From: Ascochyta rabiei
Lineage: Eukaryota > Ascomycota > Dothideomycetes > Pleosporales > Didymellaceae
Direction of reading: 5' to 3'
DNA: 64,000 bases
NCBI RefSeq assembly: GCF_004011695.2
Contig: NC_082405.1
Coordinates: forward strand, 2,913,001 to 2,977,000
A program made the position numbers and the translations under genes. Positions within the stretch are counted from its first letter, which is position 1. Each line of letters starts with the position of its first letter. Below, in pieces: positions 10,824-24,100 of this stretch. The notes beneath the pieces were generated by a model that was given only the letters and a program-made list of their open reading frames with translations, made no database searches and had not been told where the DNA came from.

Positions 10824-12413
10824 ATGGCAGACGAGAAGTACAGCGCTGAGCAGCACGAATACGCTCCGCGGGTTCAGCAGAAGCCAAGCGTCGGTCGTTA
10901 TGCCGCGACGCGCATCACGACCCTCAAGCCCGCCATGGCCAAGGTGCAGAACCCCATTGCACTTCTCCGGCTCCTGAACCTCCAGCAGTGGATGTTCTTC
11001 CTGGTCGCATTCTTCGCGTGGTCGTGGGACGCCTTCGACTTCTTCACTGTGTCGCTTACTGTCGAGCCGCTTGCTGAGTCTTTCGGCAAGACGAAGAAAG
11101 GTGGGTAATCAGCTTTTCGTCACATGGGAATGAAGCTAATTCAAGAATAGATATCACCTGGGGCATCACCCTCGTGCTGATGCTGCGGTCCGTTGGCAGT
11201 ATCATCTTCGGGCTGGCTGCTGATCGCTATGGGCGAAAGTGGCCCTTCATCATCAACAACCTCCTGTTCATTGTGTTGGAGCTGGGCACCGGGTTCTGCA
11301 CCACATACGAGCAGTTCCTCGGTGTGAGGGCGCTCTTCGGCATCGCCATGGGTGGCCTGTACGGAAACGCTGCTGCGACTGGTATGTCCATCTCTTCTCT
11401 CACCAGACATGCAAGACTGACTCCTGCTAGCTCTGGAAGACTGTCCCGAGGCCGCGCGTGGTATCATCTCCGGCATGCTGCAGCAAGGGTATGCATTTGG
11501 GTACCTCATGGCGACCGTCTTCGCGCGCGCCTTTGTTAACACCGTCGGCCACACCTGGCGCCCTCTCTTCTGGTTCGGCGCAGGCCCCCCCGTGCTGATC
11601 ATCATCTTCCGCCTGTGCCTGCCAGAGACGCAAGCGTACCAGGAGCGCAAGCGGATCCGCGAGGAAGAGCCCAACGCGGCCAAGCTGTTCATGCAGGAGG
11701 GCAAGCACGCGCTCAAGAAGCACTGGATCCTACTCATCTACATGGTGCTCCTGATGGCCGGCTTCAACTTCATGTCCCACGGCTCCCAGGACCTGTACCC
11801 CACCATGCTGTCCAACCAGTACAACTTCTCCGCCAACCAGGTCACCGTGACCCAGGTCGTGGCCAACCTAGGCGCCATGACAGGCGGCACGCTCGTCGGG
11901 TACAGCTCCTCCATCTTCGGCCGCCGTCTGAGCATCATCGTCATGTGCATCATCGGCGGCGCACTGCTGTACCCATACACCTTTACGAGCAGCAACGCCG
12001 TCATCGCCGCCGCCTTTTTCCAGCAGTTCTGCGTCCAGGGCGCATGGGGCGTGATCCCCATCCACCTGATGGAGCTCTCGCCGGGCTCCTTCCGCACCTT
12101 CGTCGTCGGCACCTCGTACCAGCTGGGCAACCTCGTCTCGTCGGCCTCGTCGACAATCGAAGCCACCATCGGCGAGCAGTTCCCGCTCCCCCCCAAGGGC
12201 AAAATCGCGCGCTACCAGTACGGCCTGGTGATATGCATCTTCATGGGCTGCGTGTACGCGTACGTCATCCTCCTCACGTTCGTCGGCCCGGAGTATCGCG
12301 GCCGCAACTTCGATGTCGCCGCTGATGAGGACATGGCGGCGGTTACGGGCGTGGATGATAAGATGCGCAATTACAGTGTCGATGAGGCGGAGAGGAGGGA
12401 GGTGCATGTTTGA
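10824..12413 (+). CDS. Jen1-like monocarboxylate:proton symporter (MFS)
   Basis: Three exons (10824-11100, 11151-11381, 11431-12413) with 50- and 49-bp introns give 496 residues. The Jen-family signature N-x2-[ST]-H-x-[ST]-Q-D-x3-T is present as NFMSHGSQDLYPT in the middle of exon 3, and the first helix has the family stretch AWSWDAFDFFTVSLT. The MFS loop motif RYGRKWPF and about 12 membrane spans are visible. The role is uptake of lactate, pyruvate or similar acids across the plasma membrane. Polar N- and C-terminal tails contain several Lys and Glu/Ser residues that may serve endocytic control. A CreA-like motif cluster upstream would fit glucose repression. Confidence 0.9.
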
Positions 12414-12812
12414 GCGCGTCGAGCGTGTGTTGTGTTGTGTGTAAGGGGGGGTTGCGGGTTTGTTCGAGCAGCCAACCCTCGACTTGCCATCTCGTCCCTT
12501 CTCCCCCGTAGGCTGAATCAACGGCTTCCCCACCCCTCTCCCCTTGCGCCCAAGCCGTGACGTCCAAGGGCCTTGCATGTCTTCATTCCAAGTGCGTGCG
12601 TGGCACAGGGACATCGCAGCACCCCCACCCCCACCCCATACTGTAACCTATCGCAATGAGTCCATGTCTTCTTCTTCACCACCTACACACGCATGCAGCA
12701 AACGCTGGTACAGGAGCAGAGGTGCAGGGGTAGGGAATGAAGACACTACCCCTACTACCGTGTCGTGAAAGACAAGAAGTAGATACAAAGACGCTTACAC
12801 TTCCACACTAGA

Positions 12813-12879
12813 GAGTAGAGAGTAGAGAGTAGAGAGTAGAAACAAGAAACAAGAAACAAGAAACAAGAAACAAGAAACC
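12813..12879. repeat. Two adjoining 7-bp minisatellites
   Basis: Four to five copies of GAGAGTA are followed directly by about five copies of ACAAGAA. Both have a period of seven. Confidence 0.8.
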
Positions 12880-13018
12880 ACAGTACACACACAACAACAT
12901 CCAAGACGTAGCAAGCTACAACGTCTTCTACAGGAGGGATTCTGTGGTGCCAGGGTGGTGAGAGCCAAGTGCGTTGGGTTGGTGTTGCAGCGGGGTGGGA
13001 GGAGGGAGATGGATGAAT

Positions 13019-13050
13019 GGAGATGTAGGGATGTAGGGATGTAGGGATAT
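13019..13050. repeat. 9-bp tandem repeat
   Basis: About three copies of GATGTAGGG, the last one diverged. Confidence 0.7.
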
Positions 13051-13279
13051 AAACTGGCATTTAATTTATTCTTCTTCTTCATTTGTCCTAGATAAGACAC
13101 AGGCGGAGAGACGGTGGTAGAGGTAGACGAATGCTATGCAATGCAATAGAAGGGTGGATACGGACGTGACTCACGCTTTTAGTGCTGGATAAACTGCAAT
13201 ATACACATGGTCTGAGATTTCAATGAGCTGTGACACCTTCCACACTACGTCCTTGGATCGGAGAATCAGACGCTGCCAG

Positions 13280-15251
13280 TCAGTGCAACCCTAACCCACT
13301 AGCAGCGCGAGAACTCCCCGCCTCGCTGCCGAGTTCCTCCGTCAGGCGCTCGAGGTCGGCCATGCGCAGGGCCTCTTCGACGCTCTTGACAAAGTGGCGC
13401 GGGCCGCCGCACATGTCGACGATGCCGCTCTTTTCAAACAGCTGGCCGACGGGGCTGCGCTCGTGGGGGACGCGGCAGAAGAAGACGCGCGCGTCGCGCT
13501 TGCGGTAGCTGTCGACAATCTCCGAGAGCACCTGGGCGCCGGCGCCGTCGAGCGAGGTGACGCCGTGCACGTCGAAGATGACGTTTTTGTTGTGCTCGCG
13601 GCGCCGGATGCGCGGGAGGGCGGGGTGCGCGGCGCCGGTGCCGTGGTCTTCGAGGCGGCTCAGGCGCGAGCGCAGGTTGCCGGTGTTGGCAAAGGTGAGG
13701 GGTTCGGGGATCTTGACGATCAGGCAGCCCTCGATGAACTCCAGGCTGCCAGGGTCGAGCTCGGCGTTGGCGAATTGGTTCGTGGTGCCTGGCACGCGGC
13801 CGAGGATCTGGATGCGCGGGCGCACCGAGTGGCGGATGAGGCGCAGGATGGATAGCCCGATGCCCACGCCGATGCCGCGCTTCAGATCCCAGATGATGGT
13901 GATGAAGAAGATGAGACCCATGAGGAGCAGTTCAGACCAGCCGCGGATGCGCAGGAAGAAGTTGATGTCGTGGGGCGCTTCTTCGACGAGGGAATAGGCC
14001 ACTACCGAAACCATGGCGCAGAGCACACCCTTGGGCAGGTAGTAAAAGTACGGCAGCAGGAAGACGGTGCTGAGGATCGTGATGATGGAGAGGAAGATGT
14101 TGGACATGGGTGTGAGGCCGCCCGTCGAAGCGTTGACTTTGGAGCGCCCATAGCCGCCAAAGGCTGGGAGGGCCATGAAAAGACCACCGGTCATGTTTGC
14201 GGTGCCGAGGGCGATGAGTTCGCGGTTTGCGCTGAGGGGCAGTTGGACGCCGTCTTTCTGGTGGTCGCCGGAGCCAAGGGATTTGGCGGCGACCGAGGAC
14301 TCGAAGAAACCGAGGAGGGCGATGATCAGGCCGGTGTTGACGGCGTCGCCGACGTACTTGAGGTGTCTGGTGTCGAAGGGGAAGTGCACAGCGAAGAGGC
14401 TGCCGCTGGAGTTTACGTCGCCGAGGACGGCCAGGCCATGTTGGTCCAGCCTGTAGTGCCAGGTCAAGAGGGCAGACAGAACGACTACAACGAAGCGATC
14501 GGGGATGTAGGCCACACCGGGGTAGCGTGGCTGGAGCCTCTTCTTGAATTCTCTGCGAGCTTGTCAGTCGGGCGTGTCCACCCGGCTGTGGACTCGACGT
14601 ACCTGAAGAACATGATGATGGCAAAGGCGGTAAAGGACATGGCGCACGTGAGCTTGTGGGCGCGGTGGATGTTGGAGACGAGGAAGACGAGCTTGTCCAG
14701 GGAGCTGCCGTGAGCGACGTGCTTGGCGGCCAGCCGTGCCAGGCCCGTCTCCGGGATCAGCTGGTCGATGAAGATGACGACACCGATGGCGCTGATGAAG
14801 CCTCGCAGGAACGGGCGACTCAGCACGTTGTCCAAGAAGCCCAGGCGGAACAGGCCGGCGACGAAGATGAAGCCACCGGCCATGCAGGTGACGATGCCCG
14901 CGATCTCCGCGTTCAATCGGCCGTCGCCCTCGCCCGAGGCACCCTTTTTGATGTTCTCGCGCACAATCTCGCCGACGAGCAGCGAGCCAGGGGCCTCGGG
15001 GCCGACAATCATCTGCGGACAGGTGCCGAGGAGGCCGTAGATGAGGGGGTTGATGGCGAAGCTGTAGAGGCCGTGGACGGGGGGCAGGTGGGCGAGGTTG
15101 GAGGCGTAGGACAGGGCCATGGGGATGTAGAAGGAGGCCATGGTGACGGCAGCGACGAGATCGCCCTTGAGGTAGCGCCACTTGTACTGGCGGGTCCAGC
15201 TGAGGACGGGGACGTAGTACTGCAGGTACCTGGGGGGGGGTGTTAGCTGGA

Positions 15252-15298
<47 letters not shown>

Positions 15299-15924
15299 TT
15301 GTGTCGGCTCGTCGGCTCGTCGACTCACATCATGCGCTGGCTCTTGATGCCGTGGCGCTCGGCGAGCCAGCGGGTGGTGCTCATGTTCTTGCGGTCGTCG
15401 CTGGCGAGGAGGCCGTCGGCCAAGGCATCGCCCAGCAGGGCGTGGGTGGCATCGGGCGCATGGCCGTCGGCGGTGGGCGCGGTGCTGGGGAAGGGGGCGT
15501 CGAAGCTGTGGTCCGAGTGGATGCTGCCGGCGAAGCTGCCGTAGTTGCGGTGCACGCCGGGCCGCGGCACCCACTCGTCCCTGGCGGCGGCGTCGAGCAG
15601 GCGTGAGCGGACGGTGGGCTCGGCCATGTCGACCTCGACGATGCCGTCGTGGGTCGAGTGTGGCGAGCGGGGCGTGTGGCTGTCTGGGAGGCTGTTGACG
15701 TCGTCGTGTTGGTGCTGGCGCGGGCCCGGCTCGTCGGCGTAGTAGGACTGGCGGCGGTGCATCGTCTCTTCCGGGCTGCTCGAGCGGTCCGAGGGGGCAT
15801 GCGCCTGTCTCAGCTGGCTGGGGGTGGCGGGCGTGTGGGCGAGGCGCGCGCTGGCGCTCGAGGGGTCGCGCGAGTGTCCCGTCGACGGCGGCCCATGTTC
15901 GTTGTTTGTGCTGGTGGGCGGCAT
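13280..15924 (-). CDS. SLC26/SulP anion (sulfate) transporter with STAS domain
   Basis: Three exons on the minus strand (15924-15329, 15229-14603, 14552-13280), introns of 99 and 50 bp, 831 residues. Residues 1-200 are a polar tail rich in Ser, Pro, His and Asp. The SulP core starts around YLQYYVPVLSW and carries the family blocks MALSYASNLAHLPPVHGLYS and QMIVGPEAPGSLL plus about 12 membrane spans. A cytosolic STAS domain (NVIFDVHGVTSLDGAGAQVL) closes the protein. Family members move sulfate or other anions; fungal versions with long N-tails are often on internal membranes, so the location is uncertain. The first intron contains a hexanucleotide repeat. The gene is head to head with LYS1. Strongly GC-rich codon use leaves long spurious frames on the other strand. 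Confidence 0.88.
15252..15300. repeat. Hexanucleotide (GTGCCT)n inside SulP intron 1
   Basis: About eight near-perfect copies of GTGCCT within the 99-bp first intron of the transporter gene, so length change would not affect coding. Confidence 0.85.
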
Positions 15925-16260
15925 CGCGTCTGGCTGCCGTGCAAGGCCGGCGGCGGCTTACTCAGCGCTCCCTGGACTCGCTGCTGGGCCGGTGCTTGCA
16001 GTGCTTGCGGTGCTTGCGGTGCTTGGCGTGCGCGAGGACAGACGGAGGGAGGCGCGGTGGGTTGTGTCGGTCATGACGCTCGCTGCACGACGCTCTCGCA
16101 GCGGAGCAGCGCCGACGGACGGCGGCTGGAGTGCAGTTTCGTATTTTCCAGACGCCCTAGCCGCGGATCGACGACCGAAGGCCAAAGCCAAAGCCAAGGC
16201 CACAGCCTCTCGCGCGCCCTCGAGGCCGTTGCGGTCAGACCGCCCATGCACGTGCGCTAG

Positions 16261-18109
<1,849 letters not shown>

Positions 18110-19351
18110 ATACCGCAAGGACGTGGTAGTAGACAAAACGCATAGAGTAGCGCGCATGTACGAATCACCAAAATGAATCATCACCCACATACAATCTTTT
18201 CTTGACTTGATGTTGACCTGCAGCCTGGTCTCGATGGCGTCAACACGGAAGAGCTTTACAAATGCGAAGACGACACGTAACATGAACCCAGTACTGGCGA
18301 CGCCACGTAGTCATGTAAGCGAAGAGATTCCTGAGTCCCTCTCTTCTATCATCAGCTTATGGCTGGTTATTCACTTACTAGCGCACCTACCGAAGTGCTT
18401 GTTGCTGTACTGCATTTTCTCAATCTACTTCTTTTTCATACTGATAGTAGCCTTACCTCTGTATGCTCATTGCTAAGGTAGTGGTGATTTCTTTTATATA
18501 TAACGTGTGACTTGGATGCTGTAGCGCTGGCTCGATGTGGCTATTTTCTATTTTGTTTATTACTATTACTATTATCTTGTGCGTGCATTGTACTGCAACA
18601 CCAGATGGTTCGAGTTCTAATGGTAGCTTGTAGCTGGTTGCTTACCTACTAACACATCTACTGAATCACTCATTACCTCATTACTGTACTGCACTTCCTT
18701 AAATCTACTTCTTTTTATACGGATTGTAGTCTTCACTCTACACACAGCAGTATCTGCCCTCTTTGTAACTACACGCAACTAGGACGCCGTGGCGCTGGCT
18801 CGATGCAGCTACCTTACAGTTTTTCACCATTCCGGCTGTCATCGACTCGTGCGTGCATCGTGCTGCAACCCCGGCTGGTTTCAAGGCTGACTACATCCCC
18901 AGCCCGCTCGGCAGGAGCTGATCAGCTGTTACCGCCGCCTCCTGCTGCTTCAACGCACGGCGTCTGGGCCTCACTTCCCAGACTCCACGCTTTTCTCGGA
19001 TTGCAACGTTTGAAAGGTGGCCGAATTCAATGAATGGTAACTCTGGGTCTCAGTCCGGTCCAAGAGGATGTTCTGTTCTTACGACACTGGACTGTAGCTT
19101 TGTCTGACGAGCGGACAGGCAACGTAACATGCTGTTTTCACTACTCAGACGTGATAACAGATACAGCGCAAATCGAAATCGGAGCCGTTGTTCGTGAGGT
19201 GAATGCCGAGCTCGTCTCGGGCGGCAGCCGCGACGTCGCTGTTTGTTGTGGTCTTGCTGACCTTTCACCTCAAGCGCACAACACGCCAAACTCGTCCACC
19301 GTAGCTCAACTCCTTCCGAGCGCTGTTTCCGCCGGTTCCAAGTAACTGCTG
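18110..19351. other. Intergenic region holding a diverged tandem duplication
   Basis: No supported gene. The centre is occupied by two related units of about 271 bp (see 18354-18895). An open frame at 19034-19345 has no recognisable motif and was not called. Confidence 0.5.
18354..18895. repeat. Two diverged tandem units of ~271 bp
   Basis: Unit A (18354-18624) and unit B (18625-about 18895) align in order: AGCTTATGGCTGGTT versus AGCTTGTAGCTGGTT, CTGTACTGCA followed by AATCTACTTCTTTTT in both, GCGCTGGCTCGATG in both, and GTGCGTGCAT...TGCTGCAAC-type ends. Many of the differences are C/T or G/A transitions, with unit A mostly carrying the T or A. I recognise no coding content. Confidence 0.75.
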
Positions 19352-20590
19352 ATGTCGCAACCACCTCTGGTCCAGCTGCTCGCTGAGTATGGGGTAATTG
19401 ACTTGACTCGTGAAAGGCCGGTCATCTCTGGTCACTACACAAAGTACGCCGTAACTCTTCACCCTACCCAAGCGTACATCGCTCGCTGAGGCCTGCACAC
19501 GATGGTATCGTTCCCAAACCTGGCGAGTACCTGTATCGACATGCTGCTTATTATGCGCATAAGCAGTTGATCGAGGGAGACTACGGTATCGAAGCATCGG
19601 TGTCTTGCGTGAAGTGTGCCATGTCAGGCAGTTCGTGTCGAGTGTACCATCCTGAATGCTACAAATGGCATTCGCCAGGTCGAAGTGCAGGGGCAGATTT
19701 AGGCTGGCGATGCAGCAATTGTAGGGTGGGCGGTGCCTGTGTGTTGCCTGGCACCAAAGCTGACAACGCTTTGGAGACACATGATGTCGACAACAATGGC
19801 GAAGAGAACCTCCGCAGCACAATGATCACAGAAGACCATATATCCGATCATGAGTTTAACGGCGACCAGCTCTCCACGCAACTCAAGATTGGTGTCCACT
19901 CTCCGCGCCGGAATCTATCCCCTCTACCAGCCTCAATCACACAAGACACTTGGGCAAAGGATTTTGATGTTGCCAGGAAACAATACAACGACAGGCACAG
20001 AAGAGAAGGGGCCGCACCGAAACGCCCAAACGAGTGTGCAAATCGATTTGCGCACCAAGAGCTGATTCGCGGACGGTACGGAGTACGAGCAGTCATGGCC
20101 TGCGAAAGCTGCTCAGATCAAGAGCAGGAATGTCGCACATATCACCCCGAATGCTACCAATGGATCATTCACGGTATGACGGCGAGAGAGAGCCTTGGCT
20201 GGCGGTGTGGTTACTGTAGGTCTCGATGCCACTTAGCACCGTGCAACGTGCGGTTGGGGTGAGCGATATGCCGTGGAGTAGTGGTACTTTCAGCGCTGTG
20301 TTTGCGTGTCTAACAGCGAGGGAACTGTTCCATGCTGGGGAGGGAGTACACCGGCAGCCCACTGTGCTCGAGAGGGTGTTCCTTTCCACATCTGCACCGG
20401 CATGGACGTGGAATGTCGTCTACATCACCCTGCTTGTGGTAGATTAGAGGAGCTTTGCCTCAGGACGTACGTACGGTACCGCATAAGTAGTTGGAGTGGC
20501 AGTTATTACAAGTCAGTCACTTCCAAGCCCAAAACACAATCACGCTTGATTCAATTGCTGTTGATCAACTACATGGTATGCCGCCTGTAA
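19352..20590 (+). CDS. Unrecognised protein with three tandem six-Cys/His modules
   Basis: Modelled as three exons (19352-19443, 19491-20258, 20317-20590), introns of 47 and 58 bp, 377 residues. Module 1 (from residue 70) and module 2 (about 180 residues on) share the exact spacing C-x2-C-x6-C-x6-C-x17-C-x2-C, the core CR-x-YHPECY-x-W, the segment LGWRC-x2-CR, and a lead-in of the type AH-x2-LI-x-G-x-YG. A third, degenerate module in exon 3 keeps C-x6-C-x6-C with the sequence ECRLHHPAC. Spliced frame and module order support intron 2; intron 1 and the start are less sure (ctgag acceptor). The spacing suggests structural zinc sites. No signal peptide or membrane span is seen. I cannot assign a function; small Cys-module proteins of this kind are known only as uncharacterised fungal families. 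Confidence 0.6.
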
Positions 20591-21065
20591 ATTAATTCGG
20601 CAATACAACAGGACATCTCTAGAGAGCAACGCACGTATTTACTCTACACATCTATCCATCAATTAATTCCCTTCCTAACCACGAAGCCTCTCCACCCGAT
20701 TCCCGTACTGCCACCCTGTCTACCCCGAAGGCGCGACGCAGTTCCCACCGCACCATCCCTCTCCAGCCAGTCGAAGCCCAGCATCACACCTACCGTGCCT
20801 ACTCCGACGAGAAGATCCAGGATAAAACGCACGCCTTACCTGTCTGGGGCAAAATCAGCGACCCCTCCAATCAATCCACCGCCTGAGTCTCCTACCGGTG
20901 ATTCTGATCGCCTGCGACGACGTCAATCATGCGCCTGCTTGGCGTCAAGGCATGGTGGATGGACCGATTGCACGGTTTGCCAACTCGTTTGCGTTCGTGG
21001 TACGGACATATTGCGGGAGTGTGGAACTAGGAGGACACGCAGCGTTTATCGCTTGCCTGTGCAAA

Positions 21066-21158
21066 CCACAGCATAGCATAGCACAGCATAGCATAGCATA
21101 GCAAAGCATAGCAACGCAAAGCAAAGCATAGCATAGCAAAGCACAGCATAGCAAAGCA
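21066..21158. repeat. Pentanucleotide (AGCAT/AGCAA)n array
   Basis: About 18 imperfect copies of a five-base unit, AGCAT with AGCAA and AGCAC variants. Confidence 0.85.
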
Positions 21159-24100
21159 TGCGGCGCGTCTCGCCTCGCGATGCAGTCCCCCACCGTGGCC
21201 TCCGCCCATCGAGCGCATTGATTGCAGCGCTGGACGTCTATTCCAGCCGTTTCCAACAAGCTCGATTCGTGCTTGTCGGAGTCTATCCTTGGAGCGGCGG
21301 CGCTTCGACACATGTGCTGCGCCGGCTCGCGCTCAGTTCTCAATGCGGGCGCGAGAGAGGCCTGGTTTGCTAATACGGGCTGCTCGCTACTCTATGTACA
21401 TGGTAGAGTGATGGACATGCATGGCTCCACGCGACTATCGCAATCTTGATCCTTTGGCCGGTCGAATTGGGAGGACGGCGCGCTATCTTGCAGTCAGGGT
21501 TTACCTGCTACGGCTGCTTTGATCCTTCGTTGCAGACGTGGTGTAGATCATGGATCGAGTGGCCGATTCTGTCATGGTGCGTTGAAGTGCTTTGTGAGAG
21601 GCCGCTGAAGATGTGCTGAGTTTGATTTCCAGCTTCTCTCTTGTGTTGCCGTATCATGGAACCCTCCTCAAGCGTCTATGCCAGCCTTGGTGACTGGCCG
21701 TCCTACACGTCTGTTCTCTTCACTTCACTTCACTTCACCAATTCCGACGCAAGACACGTAATGTCCATTGCAGCTCTGGGCTGGGTAGGATGCTTGGGCG
21801 CGGAGATCTCGACCAAAGCAGACGTGCTCGACTGCTGTATCCGTCGGCCGCAACGCTCCAAAACGGCGACGATCAATTGTTTTCGTCATTGTCTTGCCAA
21901 AACGAGTTTCTAGCTCGCACACAGCGGACGTGGTCATGCCACGCGGCCCATCAGAATGATTCACTCCCACGCGGCCTCATCGAGCCCCAGCTCCCCCACT
22001 AACGGTCACTTGCAATGCCGGGCTCGTACGATGTCGAATGCGGAAACCGGTGCGGCTCGAGAAGCCAGAACAAGAACACCAATCGCCCTACAGCGGTACT
22101 GCAGTCGCCCGAATCCAGATGGCCATGACAAAACCAGATCGCCGTAGTCAGAAAGAGAGTTTTCCGCATGGGCTGATCGCCCTCAGCTCCCACCGTGAGT
22201 GGTTGTGAGCGTCCGTGGTGTATGCACGTTTTGCACGCGCTGGCGTGCTTGCTGCAGATTTGGGCTGCGCTGTCAACGCATCTATCAAAGCCATTAGCGT
22301 ACCCGTTGCACCGGCGCTCTGCCACGCGCTTGCGGTGCGTCAGATATGTCAACGGGCTTCGCGAATATCGTACGGTTTCCTCCTTTAGAACCTTGCACAC
22401 CGCGGCCACTCATCGGCGACACAAGACAGACGCCCAACACCACCTGCCCTGCTTCTCCACTCGGAAGTGCCGTGCCCCGTGAGATGACGGGCAGAGAACG
22501 TGGTCGTTGAATTGTGCGAAGGAGATGCACGCGTTGCGACCGCGCTTCAAGGACACGGATGACGGTCCCGTGGAAGAGAGACTGCTGGGTGCTGAATCCA
22601 TCGGCGGGGCGCAAGAGAAGGCTGCCGTGCCGCTTGTCCGCGGTCCCTTGATTCACGGCTCGAAGCCTTCGCGCTCGTACTCGTACCTCCACAGCCAACC
22701 TCCTGCTCCGACCGACTCACCAAGAGTATGAGCGCAGCAGACAGGAGCACCTGTACGGCGAATTATCTCATCGCCGTCGCTCAGGGCTCTTCGTACCCAA
22801 AGCACGCTACATGCGCCATCGAATCCTTCGCCTGCAAATGGAGTCTTCATCTACCGCGCCTGCGACCAGCGGATTCTCGTTCGGGTTCGCACTCGTCGCA
22901 CGTTCAACTCGCCTACCATAGTAGACATAGCTAGCGTTCCTCCAACGGTTATCCCTACCTAGTGGTCTGTGTCTCGCCTCGTACCCCACTACTGTGTCAT
23001 GTTCAGCCTCTCTTTGCAGGGAACATGGCTCTTTGTCATTGAGCTTCCCGCTGCGGAGCTGGAGGATCAGGAAGGGATTGCGAAACAGCCCGTCCACCAT
23101 ACTACATGTGGCAAAAAGAAGCGAGTGTGCGTGGTGGTCCTGGGTTGCAAGGCGATGAGTTTCGTGTGGCTGCAGAGGCCGTGGACATCTGTGAGGGCCG
23201 GTGCCTAGCGCTTCCCTCGGAGCCCTTCAGGCCCTCCGTTTGCACCAATCGCCGTGATAAGCATGTCAGATGTCGCGTGGTCCTTTCGCCGCGTGTGACG
23301 GCAGAGGAAATAGCACAGGGAGTCGCCAACCCGAGGGCAGGGACTCGGATTCGTGTTGCGTTTGCTAGCTCAAAGTAGTCACAACGCTGACAGAACGCAT
23401 TGCACAAAGCGAGCGCACTGGCGGTAAACGCTGATATTTAGTTCGCTCGCTGCATTCCGGCGTAATCGCAGATGCAGGCAATGGAAAGAGGCAGGTCGCA
23501 GACTAGGGCGCGTCGCGAGGAAAGGGTTCAGCGGCCCGCGTCGCGAAGTGCAAAACGCATGTTGTGGAGAATGTTGAGAGATGAGCCTCGTTTCCAAGTC
23601 CTCGTCCACACAAAACTCTGCCTTGTCTCCACGCCATCAGCAGATGCAAACTCCGCATCCCTTGCGCATGCATGCCGTTTGTAAGGCAACCTGCAGTGAA
23701 GGACTCTGTACCCTTCGTCTTAAACGTCGAAGCTCCGTGTGCTACCTTTTACGTACGCTAGAACACGGTTTCTCTTCTCGAAGTCGTGGTGTTGTGCTCT
23801 GTTTGTTTTGTTGAGTGTTGCAGCCTTGGTTCTGGGAAGCCGTTCGGCGCTCTGCTCAGGCACGTCGACGGGTCTGAAAGGGTTTGGTAGAGGGCCCTGT
23901 GCAGGCTTCGTGCACACGATGTGGGCATACTTCGGAAGATAGTCATGTATGGTATGCAAAGAGATGTGTTTGATACGTGCTCCAGGCTGGGTCAGACTGT
24001 TAGCTGGTACGTCTGACAGAACGACCGCCACAGAAGTTCACTATCGAGGAGTTCCTGCTTTATGGTGGGCTGGATGTATGTCTGCTCTTCGTCGGCATTG

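Larger units (their letters stand above)
12414..13279. other. Convergent intergenic region with minisatellites
   Basis: 3' ends of the Jen1-like gene (plus) and SulP gene (minus) face each other. No gene seen; short-period tandem repeats occupy 12813-12879 and 13019-13050. Confidence 0.55.

Noticed and set aside
11141..12614. Minus-strand frames opposite the Jen1-like gene, and a plus-strand frame at 11615-12325
   Set aside because: Shadows of the transporter in GC-rich sequence; no motif.
13394..15246. Long plus-strand open frames (13394-13855, 13970-14713, 14656-15246)
   Set aside because: They lie opposite the SulP transporter exons; GC-rich codons there remove stops from the antisense frames. 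Their translations are low-complexity and lack motifs.
18600..18625. tRNA T-arm-like GGTTCGAGTTC
   Set aside because: No acceptor stem, D-arm or anticodon arm around it; it is part of the diverged tandem unit. No tRNA was found anywhere in the window.
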